From NCBI GenBank assembly GCA_009774175.1, contig VSNG01000027.1:1-52056 (forward strand): 52,056 nt of DNA, in the 5' to 3' direction. Shown piece by piece: positions 1 through 8,493 of the stretch. Source of the DNA: Lachnospiraceae bacterium. GTDB taxonomy: Bacteria > Bacillota > Clostridia > Lachnospirales > Lachnospiraceae. A program made the translations under genes and the position numbers. A model generated the notes under the pieces. That model searched no databases. It was not told where the DNA came from and saw nothing but the letters and a program-made list of their open reading frames with translations. Each line of letters begins with the position of its first letter. The stretch's first letter is position 1.

Positions 1-92
1 ATTTGTTCACATTTGAGAAGTAAACTGAATATACAGAAATCGAAAACAGTATTACAAAATCATTGCATACATAGATAAATTTTTTCATAATA

Positions 93-118
93 GCCCGGGT
101 GCCGAAAGGCGCCTGGGC
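93..118. other. GC-rich hairpin downstream of the hydrolase gene
   Basis: An 11-nt arm GCCCGGGTGCC, a GAAA loop and the arm GGCGCCTGGGC form a stem with a few wobble pairs. It lies about 80 nt past the stop of the minus-strand hydrolase gene. The minus-strand continuation is A-rich rather than T-rich, so it is a poor intrinsic terminator for that gene. On the plus strand it is followed by a weak T stretch and may end a transcript entering from the left. The rest of 1-196 shows no gene. Confidence 0.35.
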
Positions 119-196
119 ACTCCTCATTTTACAGCCCGTATTTTCGTATCGTTTTCAGCCGGATCCGGAATTTCCCCCGCAAAACAAAGCGCTTCC

Positions 197-871
197 CTAT
201 CTGTCCAAAAGCCACCGAATGCCTGCGGCCGTTCGCTCTGCTTCATTCACAAAATGACCTCCGGGGTTTAACCGAAAACAGGTATCAATTTTCCTGCTTC
301 GGAATAACCCTTCGATTTCCTCCGTATTCTTTTGTACGGTTTGAAAGTAAGGGTTTTTGGTTCTGCTCTCTTTATCCCCGAGAGAAAAGTACAAATGCTC
401 CGGCCGCTTTTTCATATCATGTGAAAAAACATACTCCTTGAAACCGGGAAACCAAAAAGACCCCGACATACTCGCAGCCCTTGAAAACAAACCGGTCTGA
501 TAAAGCGCATACACGGCAAACAGCCCAGCAAGAGAATATCCGGCAATCCCTCTCCATGAAACGGTTCCCGGAATTTCCTTCTCTGCCGTCGGTATTATTT
601 TTTCCGCCAAAAGTTTCAGATAATCGTCCGCGCCTCCCGTGCAGGGCGTGCAGTCCTTTACGGCAGGAGGCACATCCCACGGCGACATATCGTGATCCCA
701 CCGAAGCTGTGTTATTTCAACCAGAGAAAAATCAGGGCAGTCCGCGGATTGCAGGGTTTCGTACACTCGTCCGCCCTCGCCGGAAAAAGTGTTCAGGTAT
801 ATTACAGGACCGTCAGATATACCGCCTGCATATACTGCAACCTTCTTTTGGCCAATCACGAACTGTTTCAT
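197..871 (-). CDS. Alpha/beta hydrolase, enterochelin-esterase-like
   Basis: Encodes 224 residues, probably a cytoplasmic serine esterase of the alpha/beta hydrolase fold. The nucleophile elbow GYSLAG is near residue 112, followed by the helix FAVYAL and the MSGSFWFPG segment typical of the IroE/enterochelin-esterase-like group. A later GDKE supplies a candidate acid and GGHF near residue 206 the candidate histidine. No signal peptide is present. The start follows AAGGTGG by nine nt. The gene stands alone beside the left edge of the mobile remnant, so context does not give a substrate. Family placement is firm; the specific ester is unknown. Confidence 0.8.
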   Translation of the reverse strand: MKQFVIGQKKVAVYAGGISDGPVIYLNTFSGEGGRVYETLQSADCPDFSLVEITQLRWDHDMSPWDVPPAVKDCTPCTGGADDYLKLLAEKIIPTAEKEIPGTVSWRGIAGYSLAGLFAVYALYQTGLFSRAASMSGSFWFPGFKEYVFSHDMKKRPEHLYFSLGDKESRTKNPYFQTVQKNTEEIEGLFRSRKIDTCFRLNPGGHFVNEAERTAAGIRWLLDR

Positions 872-912
872 TTTATTTTACCACCTTCCGCCTGACATTT
901 CCCGATATAAAA

Positions 913-940
913 ATCATACTATGTTTGACGGCAAATGCAA
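913..940 (-). promoter_or_regulatory. Candidate promoter of the hydrolase gene
   Basis: On the minus strand TTGCAT (935-940) is followed after 16 nt by TATGAT (913-918), about 40 nt before the start codon. Match to a sigma-A promoter is reasonable but this is by pattern only. Confidence 0.45.
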
Positions 941-1026
941 GTGCGCAGATTATTGCCGACCTGCATTTTGTTTGATGCGTCCGCTATCGGGAACGCTATA
1001 TCTATTGCGTTCCATTTATAGATACT

Positions 1027-1461
1027 TTAGTCGATTTGACCTACGAATTTGTAATAAACAGTCAACTTCTGTTCTTTCACTCCGTTGACCATAACTGGAT
1101 TGTGTACTTCTATCTTTTCTATCAGCGTGTTCAATACCGTTGCTGTCAGTTTCTTCATTCCTGCGCACTGTGCAAGGCTCTCTGTAAACTGCTCTGCATT
1201 GGTAACGACGGCAGATTTCGCTTTATGCTGTCTTTCCAGTTCCGACAGCTTCCCGCTGGAATAATCCTCATACAGACGGATATACATCTGGTCAAGTTCT
1301 GCGTTCCTCTTTTTGAGTTTCTCAATCTCCGCCTTTACTTTTTCCGACCGTTCTGCATTACTTTCATTCATGCTTAGAAGTACGTTGTTTATGAATTTTT
1401 CTTTGTCTTTCATTGCTTTTACTGCGTGCCTGTCAATGATGTCCTGCACTGTCTGCCACAC
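1027..1461 (-). pseudogene. C-terminal remnant of a large serine recombinase
   Basis: About 144 residues resembling only the C-terminal end of TnpX/Tn4451-type large serine recombinases. There is a charged coiled-coil (residues 35-80, rich in K/E with LYEDYSSGKLS), then the conserved closing segment LIEKIEVHNP ... LTVYYKFVG seen in the DUF4368 tail. The resolvase catalytic domain and the recombinase zinc-ribbon region are missing, and no ribosome site precedes the GTG at the open-frame start. The open frame continues a few codons upstream (YSNYPTE) before decay. It marks the left end of the AT-rich island. It is not expected to be an active recombinase. Confidence 0.75.
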
Positions 1462-1502
1462 TTCTGTTGGATAGTTGGAATAGGTGACTTAGAAAATATC
1501 CA

Positions 1503-1679
1503 TTATTCAAGGGTTTCCAGTGCCCCTATGAACTTGTAATGGATAGTAAGTCGTTGAATTTTCTGCCCGTCAACTTCTACGGGTTCAGAAACAAGAATTT
1601 TTTCTATAAGTTGGTTGATTATCTTAAAATTGAGTTCCGTTATTCCTGCATAACCGCTTATCTGCTCAGAGAGAAATTG
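1503..1679 (-). pseudogene. Second serine recombinase tail remnant
   Basis: Reading the minus strand from 1679 to the TAA at 1503-1505 gives about 58 codons with the pattern LIEKILVSEPVEVDG ... LTIHYKFIG, the same DUF4368-like ending as its neighbour at 1027-1461 but clearly a different sequence. An in-frame TGA lies at 1680-1682, so only the tail survives. Two different recombinase tails side by side imply at least two past integrations, or a nested element, at this spot. The space between the two remnants and 1680-1790 holds no other recognisable gene. Confidence 0.6.
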
Positions 1680-1793
1680 TCAAGTGTATTTGTAAACTTT
1701 TGACAAAATTTTATGTATAACATTCTCCATTATGAGATGCTTTTCTCAAAGCACTATAAGTCGAATTTAAAATGCCACTCTCCCCTGCAAGAC

Positions 1794-1839
1794 AAAAATA
1801 AGCAGTGATCTGTATTTCCTATTTTACAGACCACTGCTT
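1794..1839 (-). terminator. Intrinsic terminator of the lipoprotein-ABC-regulator operon
   Basis: A 15-nt inverted repeat (1800-1814 with 1825-1839, one mismatch) is followed on the minus strand by TATTTTTG. Its first arm overlaps the last codons and stop of the winged-helix gene. It is well placed to end the operon transcribed from about 6.4 kb. Confidence 0.75.
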
Positions 1840-2255
1840 AAATTTCTATTAAACCGATAGCCGATACCCCATATTGTTTGTATATAAACAGGTTTGCTGG
1901 GATTATCTTCTATCTTTTCTCTGATATTTCTGATATGACTCATGACAATATTGTAATCACCAGAATATGGCTCTTTCCATACAGTATCATATATCTGCTC
2001 CTTACTAAAGACTATTCCAACATTTTGGGCAAGAAGCAACAAAATTTCAAATTCTGTAAATGTTAATTCAATCTCCACGCTATTCTTACTCACAATGCGT
2101 CTGATTTTATCAATATGCAATGCACCAAGATTTAATACATCTTCTGGTAAGTCCATAATTGTAAATGCTCTTGCCCCTGCACTAACATATGACATTATAT
2201 GACGAAACATATCTTCTTCATTGTCATTGAAAGTCAAAATCATCATTTTTCCCAA
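1824..2255 (-). CDS. Winged-helix (OmpR-type) regulator lacking a receiver domain
   Basis: The C-terminal ~95 residues are an OmpR/PhoB winged helix: LTFTEFEILLLLAQN, then KEQIYDTVW, the recognition helix region VMSHIRNIREKIED and the closing YIQTIWGIGYRF. The N-terminal ~45 residues do not form a receiver: no acidic pocket, phospho-aspartate or lysine is present. The open frame reaches an ATG at 2282, but AGGGGAG lies eight nt before a TTG at 2255, so I prefer that start (143 residues). It is the last gene of the operon, 13-40 nt after the ABC ATPase, and may control the transporter independently of phosphorylation. It may also be a shortened response regulator retained after element rearrangement. 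Confidence 0.7.
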   Translation of the reverse strand: MGKMMILTFNDNEEDMFRHIMSYVSAGARAFTIMDLPEDVLNLGALHIDKIRRIVSKNSVEIELTFTEFEILLLLAQNVGIVFSKEQIYDTVWKEPYSGDYNIVMSHIRNIREKIEDNPSKPVYIQTIWGIGYRFNRNLSSGL

Positions 2256-2295
2256 ATAATCATCTCCCCTTAAACTTGTCAAAAGAAATGATTGA

Positions 2296-2937
2296 TTACT
2301 CAGAAAATGTCAGCTTTCCATGATCCATCTCGTACACTTCATCGCACAGCACTTCTATATCCTCTTTGTTATGACTTGCCAAAATAATAGATTTCCCTTC
2401 ATCCTTTAAATTTAGAAGGATTTCTCTAACATCTTCTACGCCCTGATTGTCTAAACCGTTCATTGGCTCATCCAAAATCAGAATGTCCGGATTTTCCATA
2501 ATAGCCTGAGCAATTCCAAGTCTCTGACGCATCCCCAAAGAATATTTGCCAACTTTCTTTTTACTATTCGGATCAAGTCCAACCCGTTCCATGCTCTCCT
2601 TTATTTCTTCTTTCCCTATGATGTTTTTAATACTTGCAAGATACTCCAGATTTTTATATCCGCTATAAGAGCTGAGAAAACCGGGAGTTTCAATAATAAT
2701 TCCTATATTATCGGCAAAATCCGTATCCTTACCGATTTCTTTGCCGTCAACAATTACTCTGCCGCTGGCAGGCTTTAAAAAGCCTATAATCGTCTTAAAT
2801 AAAACAGTTTTTCCAGAACCGTTTCTTCCAACAATTCCATAGATTTTTCCTCTTTCAAATTCTATTGAAACATTGTTAAGAGCAATATCTGAACCAAATT
2901 TTTTTATTACCTTATCAACTTTTATAATGCTTTCCAT
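2296..2937 (-). CDS. ABC transporter ATP-binding protein
   Basis: A 213-residue nucleotide-binding subunit of an ABC-2 type exporter. Walker A is GRNGSGKT (residues 37-44), the signature is YSLGMRQR rather than LSGGQ, Walker B is ILILDEPMNGLD, and the switch histidine lies in ILASHN. The SLGMRQR form is common in peptide-antibiotic and lantibiotic immunity exporters. It is compact, with no C-terminal extension. It sits four nt after the third membrane subunit gene and before the winged-helix regulator. Role as energiser of the three adjacent membrane proteins is inferred from operon order. Confidence 0.85.
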   Translation of the reverse strand: MESIIKVDKVIKKFGSDIALNNVSIEFERGKIYGIVGRNGSGKTVLFKTIIGFLKPASGRVIVDGKEIGKDTDFADNIGIIIETPGFLSSYSGYKNLEYLASIKNIIGKEEIKESMERVGLDPNSKKKVGKYSLGMRQRLGIAQAIMENPDILILDEPMNGLDNQGVEDVREILLNLKDEGKSIILASHNKEDIEVLCDEVYEMDHGKLTFSE

Positions 2938-2941
2938 AATC

Positions 2942-3571
2942 TTAAACTCCTTCCACTTCTTTACCTTTCAACAAATAACTACCCAGCCGGTAACAGATTA
3001 TGATAATTATAACCTGAGCAAGCATTACACTTATCATAGAGAATCCATACATACCTTCATACAAATCACTTTGTACATACATTCCCCAAACTCCAAACAT
3101 ATACTTTGCACTCTTTCTAAAATGGAAACCACTCAGAAAAGTGAAACCTTCTATTAACAATATAACTGCCGGTATCAATTTTTTAATCTTTAAGGTTTCC
3201 AACAAAAGAAATAATGCTGATAAAGTCATTGCATGAACTGTCCATAAAACAAAAATCGTCAATATTTCTTTTAGATTTCCTGTAAACTTCTGTAATGTGA
3301 ACAAGTCAATAATCTTGAATAGTGCCAATAAACAAACCGCTGCAAATACCCCATTCCACAGGTTTCTCAAGAAATAATGTTTCCACCACTTTTGTATCCA
3401 CCCATACCGCACAATAACAAAGCGACTATTCTGCTTGTCCATGCCAAACCGAAAACCAATTATCAATAAATAAATTCCTATCGGAAATAACCAGCATCCC
3501 AAAGGAACTAACGGAAACGTACCCATTTCATCCATAGGAACACCTGCAAATAACTGAAAAAATAAAGACAT
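2942..3571 (-). CDS. ABC-2 type membrane subunit (third)
   Basis: A 209-residue integral membrane protein. Hydrophobic segments lie near residues 25-42 (LVPLGCWLFPIGIYLLIIGF), 72-90, 103-130, 135-150 and 175-198. I recognise no named family. Its place between another permease gene and the ATPase, six nt and four nt away, makes it a membrane component of the same exporter. Ends with a short charged tail. Confidence 0.65.
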   Translation of the reverse strand: MSLFFQLFAGVPMDEMGTFPLVPLGCWLFPIGIYLLIIGFRFGMDKQNSRFVIVRYGWIQKWWKHYFLRNLWNGVFAAVCLLALFKIIDLFTLQKFTGNLKEILTIFVLWTVHAMTLSALFLLLETLKIKKLIPAVILLIEGFTFLSGFHFRKSAKYMFGVWGMYVQSDLYEGMYGFSMISVMLAQVIIIIICYRLGSYLLKGKEVEGV

Positions 3572-3577
3572 TCCCGT

Positions 3578-4423
3578 CTATTCCTCCTCCACCTCATCCT
3601 TAAAATCTACCCGTCCAATCAACCATAAAGAAATCAATGCCAAAATCAATATAATTACACAAAATAAAACAATGACTTTCCATTGTCCACCATTTCCATC
3701 TATGGCATATCCGGGAATTGCTTTTGCCATAAGAGATAAATTTGTAAATCCCTCCTGTTGCAATAAGTATCCTGAAATCTGTATACTGAATACGATCAAT
3801 ATTCCATAGATTTCTTTCAGCAAAAGATTGCACACATAAAGCAAAAACCCAATTAATACCAAATACAGGAATAGAAAGACCAAAGTAATCATAAATGCCT
3901 GCGGGACTGTCATTGTTTGCATGATATTCACCCACGGAAATGAAATATTATATTTTACTCCTAAATGATTCCCCGTATCCATTGCCAAATGATAAACCGG
4001 ACTGCTCCACATATTTCCAAAAAAGCCAAACAATAAACTGACAGCTACCGATACAACAGCTATGCCAGCAACATATAGAAATGCCTGAATCATAATATAT
4101 TGCAGCATAGCTGCATTCCATTTTTTCCGGCTGCTCCTGCATAATGACAGATATGTATTTCTTTTTATAAAAGGCGCATTTGATATAATCAATAACCAGC
4201 CAACAACGAGGAACAAAATACTTTTATGATGATGCTCCACCACAATGAAAGCTTCCAAAATATTAACGGGTTCCCCTACATCCAACGCATACTGTATAAA
4301 ATAATTCAACCAGTATCCAAACAATGCCATTCCCAAAAGAAAGCCCATGATTACCCGCTTATTACGCTGTTCTTCCAGAAAAGTAGTTCTCGCCATGTAA
4401 AAGACCTGCTGTATCCTACCCAT
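3578..4423 (-). CDS. ABC-2 type membrane subunit (second)
   Basis: A 281-residue protein with about six membrane spans (near 25-45, 70-88, 108-135, 170-195, 200-220 and 250-268). It begins MGRIQQVFYMARTTFLEEQRNKR, a cytoplasmic lead-in typical of ABC-2 permeases, and its start overlaps the end of the preceding permease gene by eight nt, so translation is probably coupled. Substrate unknown; co-occurrence with a LytTR/GHKL pair suggests a peptide or antibiotic. Confidence 0.7.
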   Translation of the reverse strand: MGRIQQVFYMARTTFLEEQRNKRVIMGFLLGMALFGYWLNYFIQYALDVGEPVNILEAFIVVEHHHKSILFLVVGWLLIISNAPFIKRNTYLSLCRSSRKKWNAAMLQYIMIQAFLYVAGIAVVSVAVSLLFGFFGNMWSSPVYHLAMDTGNHLGVKYNISFPWVNIMQTMTVPQAFMITLVFLFLYLVLIGFLLYVCNLLLKEIYGILIVFSIQISGYLLQQEGFTNLSLMAKAIPGYAIDGNGGQWKVIVLFCVIILILALISLWLIGRVDFKDEVEEE

Positions 4424-5171
4424 TCCGATACCTCCTTTTCAATCCCCACATGACCACAAATGATACTAACAAAATATAGATACATTCCATAAACCCAGAC
4501 AATGGATAATTATTCAAATCATCCCCACGCATAAGATAAATCGGATTCAGCACTGAAATTTTCCCTAACGCCAGCCACATAGCTTCATACAATACAAATG
4601 GTGCGATTAATGCTACATATTTATTGGGAAGCCATACTGCAAACGCAAGACCGACCAACGCCCATATACATCCGAATAGAAAACCCAGTATCACTTTCCA
4701 AAGAAAAATATACCATTCTCCATAGTTTTCTATATAACAAACCAATGCCGTTCCTGCCATAAGTCCCTCATCACTTCCCGTTGGTATTCCGGGCATTCCG
4801 AAGCAATACGCAATACTCAAAACAATGATGAACGGAATAGCCAGCATCGTTCCTCCAGAAAGTGCAACCGTAACAATGCGGGCAAGACCAAATTTTTTCG
4901 GCAACATTCTGGAATAAATCATTTTTAAATATCCACTGCGATACTCTTCACAAAAAACCGAGGCATAGGCAAGTCCGGGAAATATAGCTGCAAACGGTGT
5001 AAATCCTGATGCTGCAAACACTTCCATCATAATAAAATAGCTGCTTCTGCTCCTGTTAAGCGGCGCATGAAATGCCGCTGACACCAAAATGCACGTCACT
5101 ACGAAAAGACCTGCAAAAAAACCTTTGTTTAAGAAACTTCTTTTCAAATCTTGTAAAAAGAACCCTTTCAT
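4416..5171 (-). CDS. ABC-2 type membrane subunit (first)
   Basis: A 251-residue polytopic membrane protein with an ABC-2 layout: short cytoplasmic start (FLQDLKRSFLNKGFF), a first span near residues 17-33, a FCEEYRSGYLKMIYSR cytoplasmic loop with the charged pattern seen in ABC-2 permeases, then five further spans. The gene follows the lipoprotein gene directly (one-nt gap) and overlaps the next permease gene. Three different membrane proteins for one ATPase is unusual; they may form alternative or heteromeric channels. Confidence 0.7.
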   Translation of the reverse strand: MKGFFLQDLKRSFLNKGFFAGLFVVTCILVSAAFHAPLNRSRSSYFIMMEVFAASGFTPFAAIFPGLAYASVFCEEYRSGYLKMIYSRMLPKKFGLARIVTVALSGGTMLAIPFIIVLSIAYCFGMPGIPTGSDEGLMAGTALVCYIENYGEWYIFLWKVILGFLFGCIWALVGLAFAVWLPNKYVALIAPFVLYEAMWLALGKISVLNPIYLMRGDDLNNYPLSGFMECIYILLVSFVVMWGLKRRYRNG

Positions 5172-5172
5172 A

Positions 5173-6330
5173 TTACTCGCTCCTAACTATTTCTCCCGAT
5201 ACTGCATTCACACAAATACTCCATGTAGAGCCATTTGCCACAAATGCTTCAGCTAATTCTTCATTCTCCATCCATGCAGACATTGGCGTATAAATATGCC
5301 ATACAGGAACTAATTCTAATTTATTTTCATCTTCTTTATAGATTGGATAATATAACAATTCAACTTCCGTCAGAACTGCTTTATTACTTCCATTTATTTT
5401 TCCACTATTCAAAAGTGTTTCCAAAATCTTTTCAATCTGTCCCCATGACAACACTGTTTCACATTGTTCACGTGTTTCCACTTTGCCAAGACAAGCATCC
5501 AGACTTAATGTTGCAATGCTTTCTTCACATATCCATGCTTTTCCAGACGTAAAAATTTCCCCTGACGCAATAGAGCCAAATTCATGTACAACCCCCATAC
5601 CTTCGTAAGACGGAGTAAACTCAACTTCGATAAATATGACATTTTCTTTCTGATATTGCGTAATTTTGTATATATCAATTTCTGCCATACCAATTTTTGA
5701 AAGTTTTGTTAATAATATTTTTTCTGTTTCCCTATAAACATTTTCACTATCTGCTTCCTCTAATACAGTTTCACCAGCAGATTTATAAATTGATGCACAC
5801 TTTTCATATAAAAATTCATCTTGATAATATGCACCTGTTCCATGTGAAAAACTTGCAGTCTTTTGTCCGTCTGATACTTCACAAACAGGTGCGCTCCCAA
5901 AGACGGAAAAGACTGCCCTATCTTCTGCCTGCTCGTTTTCTGCCTTAGATTGTTCCATTTCCTTTTGTGCTACCTCTGATAAATCCTTAATATTTCCTGT
6001 TTCACTTTCTAAAAACTCTGTCAAAAGGTCTTTTGTAAGCGCTTCATTTTCACTCAGTACCATATGATAGACATTTTGTGGCACATCCGGCATCTGTGCC
6101 TGAATTCTGATTGCATTATCTCCCGTACCAATGATACTGTTAATTTCCTGCATATCATTTTCCATTTCACTTTCGGACTCATTCACTATTGCAGCCACTT
6201 CATCCTCCACTGAATCTTTTGCATGAAGAATGTCCCCATCAGCCGAACTTTCCGGAGCCTTCTGGCAGCCACAAATACCAACTGCCATCAACATTGTTAC
6301 AACCACTAATCCCAAAACTTTATTTCTCAT
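5173..6330 (-). CDS. Large lipoprotein, first gene of the ABC operon
   Basis: A 385-residue secreted lipoprotein: lysine-containing signal, hydrophobic core LGLVVVTMLMAVG and lipobox GICGC. The first ~150 mature residues are acidic and low in complexity (many E, S, N). The C-terminal part contains ELLYYPIYKED and VPVWHIYTP ... NAVSGEIV, a PepSY/YycI-like closing pattern. I do not recognise a named family with certainty. It follows GGAGG by six nt and leads an operon with three permeases and an ATPase. It may be an extracellular partner or immunity lipoprotein of the exporter. Confidence 0.65.
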   Translation of the reverse strand: MRNKVLGLVVVTMLMAVGICGCQKAPESSADGDILHAKDSVEDEVAAIVNESESEMENDMQEINSIIGTGDNAIRIQAQMPDVPQNVYHMVLSENEALTKDLLTEFLESETGNIKDLSEVAQKEMEQSKAENEQAEDRAVFSVFGSAPVCEVSDGQKTASFSHGTGAYYQDEFLYEKCASIYKSAGETVLEEADSENVYRETEKILLTKLSKIGMAEIDIYKITQYQKENVIFIEVEFTPSYEGMGVVHEFGSIASGEIFTSGKAWICEESIATLSLDACLGKVETREQCETVLSWGQIEKILETLLNSGKINGSNKAVLTEVELLYYPIYKEDENKLELVPVWHIYTPMSAWMENEELAEAFVANGSTWSICVNAVSGEIVRSE

Positions 6331-6361
6331 AATTGCCTCCTGTACGATTTATTATGAGCAT

Positions 6362-6430
6362 ATTATAAATTCAATTTTTTTGTTTTCTTCTGTATTGCGA
6401 AATTCGACCACATTATTGCCGAAATCCACC
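6362..6430 (-). promoter_or_regulatory. Weak promoter with tandem LytTR-type repeats
   Basis: On the minus strand a perfect -10, TATAAT (6362-6367), has no recognisable -35. Just upstream, two similar 16-nt direct repeats start 21 bp apart (plus-strand TATTGCGAAATTCGAC at 6393 and TATTGCCGAAATCCAC at 6414). Repeats about 21 bp apart beside a poor -35 are the usual arrangement of promoters activated by AgrA-type LytTR regulators. The regulator would be the LytTR protein encoded at 7731-8462. Confidence 0.5.
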
Positions 6431-6431
6431 C

Positions 6432-6487
6432 AAAAGAGCTGTTACAAAATCATATCGCATCTTTCAGCATGAATTTGCAACAGCCCT
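6432..6487 (-). terminator. Intrinsic terminator after the histidine kinase
   Basis: On the minus strand a long imperfect stem (GGGCTGTTGCAAA paired with TTTTGTAACAGCTC) ends in TTTTG. It lies just past the kinase stop at 6491 and separates the two-component genes from the lipoprotein-ABC operon. Confidence 0.65.
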
Positions 6488-6490
6488 CTG

Positions 6491-7744
6491 CTACATCTCT
6501 TTTACATACATCATAACATCCGTTTGTATTATATTATTTTCATAAAAAAATGTTATATCTCCATGATACTTTTCCACAATTCTACGGACATTTTTAAGTC
6601 CTATCCCATGATTGGCTTTATCTTCTTTTGTCGTTTCCAAAAAATTCTTTTTCTCGTCTGCAATCATCTGGCAGCTATTACAAATATTTAAAAATAAAAT
6701 CCCCTTATCAAGTTTTATCGTTATTTTCAGTTTCTTATCTTCTGTCTGCATGGAAGCATCTATGGCATTATCCAATAGGTTTCCCAAAAGTACATTTAAG
6801 TCAAATGAACGCAAGCGCAACTGTTCTGGTATGCTGATTTTTGTTTCTACTACATTTAAAACCTCATTCGCCTTTTGTATCTTATAGTTCAGCAAACTGT
6901 CAACAGCATCATTCCCTGTCTTAACATATTCCTCCGGATTGGTCATAAAATTCTTCATAGAGTCTAAATATTTATTCGTTTCCTCTACCTCTTTCCTTTG
7001 TACTAAGATTTGCAACGCTAAAATGTGGTTTTTCATATCATGTCTTAAGGCACGAACCCTGTTTTGAGATTCCATAATGACTTCTAATTGGTTTTGATAT
7101 GCATATGTTTGTTGTTTATATATATCATGATCCCTTAAATGTATATAATTTTCTGTCAATATATTATATAGATAAAATACACTGATATTGATAATTAACA
7201 TACAGCTGCTAATCAATATTGCAAACATTTTCTCAAGTTCTCCTAGCATTAGCACACTTAAGACAATAACACTCATTGCAGGGATGACCAACAGCAATAA
7301 TGTCTGCTTTCTATCAAAAGCTATCTCTTTGGCTTCGGGTGGATAAGAAATATGACTTATAATCGTTGTACAAATCAACATCAACAGAGCCTGAATTGCA
7401 GGCTGCTGAAATTTTGCAATATTCCCAAAAACAAAAAGAACTATCAGGGAATTTGCCATATCCAAACTAAATAATACCAACGATACCCATAACCTTGTTT
7501 TCCACAATTCGTGATAAAAACAAGTAAGTCCTATTATCCCTAAACAATTACAAATCTCATACAGGGCAGATACCCCAAATATGCTATACATTGTTGTAGT
7601 TAGCAGGCAATATATCCCCAACCCAATTTTTAGTAATTTTTCCACTATATCATCCACTGACAAAAATACATCCATGACTTTCTTTAAAAGCAAAGCTCTA
7701 AGAACATTTACAATTAACACAATTATCGGACTATATGATACCAT
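6491..7744 (-). CDS. AgrC-like GHKL sensor histidine kinase
   Basis: About 417 residues. The N-terminal half is a six-span membrane sensor, followed by a cytoplasmic kinase. The phospho-acceptor box is ALRHDMKNH, the N-box is LLGNLLDNAIDAS and the G-box NHGIGLKNVRRIVEKYHG; these define the GHKL (HATPase_c_5) class of peptide-sensing kinases. The start overlaps the end of the response regulator gene by about 14-17 nt, so the pair is coupled. Such kinases usually sense small peptides; none is recognisable in the neighbourhood, so the signal is unknown. Confidence 0.85.
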   Translation of the reverse strand: MVSYSPIIVLIVNVLRALLLKKVMDVFLSVDDIVEKLLKIGLGIYCLLTTTMYSIFGVSALYEICNCLGIIGLTCFYHELWKTRLWVSLVLFSLDMANSLIVLFVFGNIAKFQQPAIQALLMLICTTIISHISYPPEAKEIAFDRKQTLLLLVIPAMSVIVLSVLMLGELEKMFAILISSCMLIINISVFYLYNILTENYIHLRDHDIYKQQTYAYQNQLEVIMESQNRVRALRHDMKNHILALQILVQRKEVEETNKYLDSMKNFMTNPEEYVKTGNDAVDSLLNYKIQKANEVLNVVETKISIPEQLRLRSFDLNVLLGNLLDNAIDASMQTEDKKLKITIKLDKGILFLNICNSCQMIADEKKNFLETTKEDKANHGIGLKNVRRIVEKYHGDITFFYENNIIQTDVMMYVKEM

Positions 7745-8462
7745 CACTCATCTTCGCTTTCTGATGCTGTATTATTTTACTTCTAATTTCTTTTCTATAC
7801 GGCTTACTGATATTTAAAATTTCCCCATCTACCATTTTTACCATTTCATAAGAATATTCACTTACATATGCCTGGTTAATAATATATGATTGATGAATCA
7901 TCAAAAAATCAGTAGGAAGAGTCTCTGCTATGTTTTTTAACTTTCCATAAAATTCTTCCTTTCCATCTTTTTTTACAATTATTATTTTCTTATCCATGCT
8001 CATAAAATAAGCAATATTTCTTACCGAAACTCTGAAAACAGAGTTTCCCTTTTGGTATTCAAAATAGGTATCCGCATTGCTTTTTTGCTTTACGCTTCTT
8101 ATTAGCACTTCTCTTATATTTTCGGTAGAGATAGGTTTAATCAAAAAATCTAATGGTTGAACTTTAAATAACTGCATGGCATAACTTTCCTTTGAAGAAA
8201 TATATACGATATGCGTCTGCATATTCTCCATTTCGTTGCGAATAAAATTTCCTACTGCAATGCCATTCTTTTGGACTAATTCTATGTCAAGAAAAAGCAG
8301 GTCTAATTCTATTCCCTTTTTCAAATCATTTTGTATGCTTTCCCCGGAATACCATACCTCAACATCAACTTTTATCTCTATTTCTTTTGAAAGTTCGTAG
8401 ATCTGTTCCTCCAAAACAGAGCATAAAATCTTATCGTCATCACAAATTCCAATCTTATACAT
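7731..8462 (-). CDS. LytTR-family response regulator
   Basis: A CheY-like receiver (GICDDD acidic pocket, phospho-aspartate in LLFLDIE near residue 59, lysine in FLIKPI near 109) is joined to a LytTR DNA-binding domain (residues ~135-235, ending KPYRKEIRSK). I choose the second ATG (8462), because AAAGG lies eight nt before it but only two nt before the ATG at 8468. Partner of the downstream kinase. Likely target is the promoter at 6362-6430, which carries 21-bp-spaced repeats. Confidence 0.85.
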   Translation of the reverse strand: MYKIGICDDDKILCSVLEEQIYELSKEIEIKVDVEVWYSGESIQNDLKKGIELDLLFLDIELVQKNGIAVGNFIRNEMENMQTHIVYISSKESYAMQLFKVQPLDFLIKPISTENIREVLIRSVKQKSNADTYFEYQKGNSVFRVSVRNIAYFMSMDKKIIIVKKDGKEEFYGKLKNIAETLPTDFLMIHQSYIINQAYVSEYSYEMVKMVDGEILNISKPYRKEIRSKIIQHQKAKMSDGII

Positions 8463-8493
8463 AGTCATTTCCTTTCAGTTAACACAGTACCAA

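Noticed and set aside
989..1013. GGAACGC/GCGTTCC inverted repeat as an attachment site
   Set aside because: It lies close to the recombinase relic, but no matching copy is visible at the right end near 10040, and no T-tract supports a terminator.
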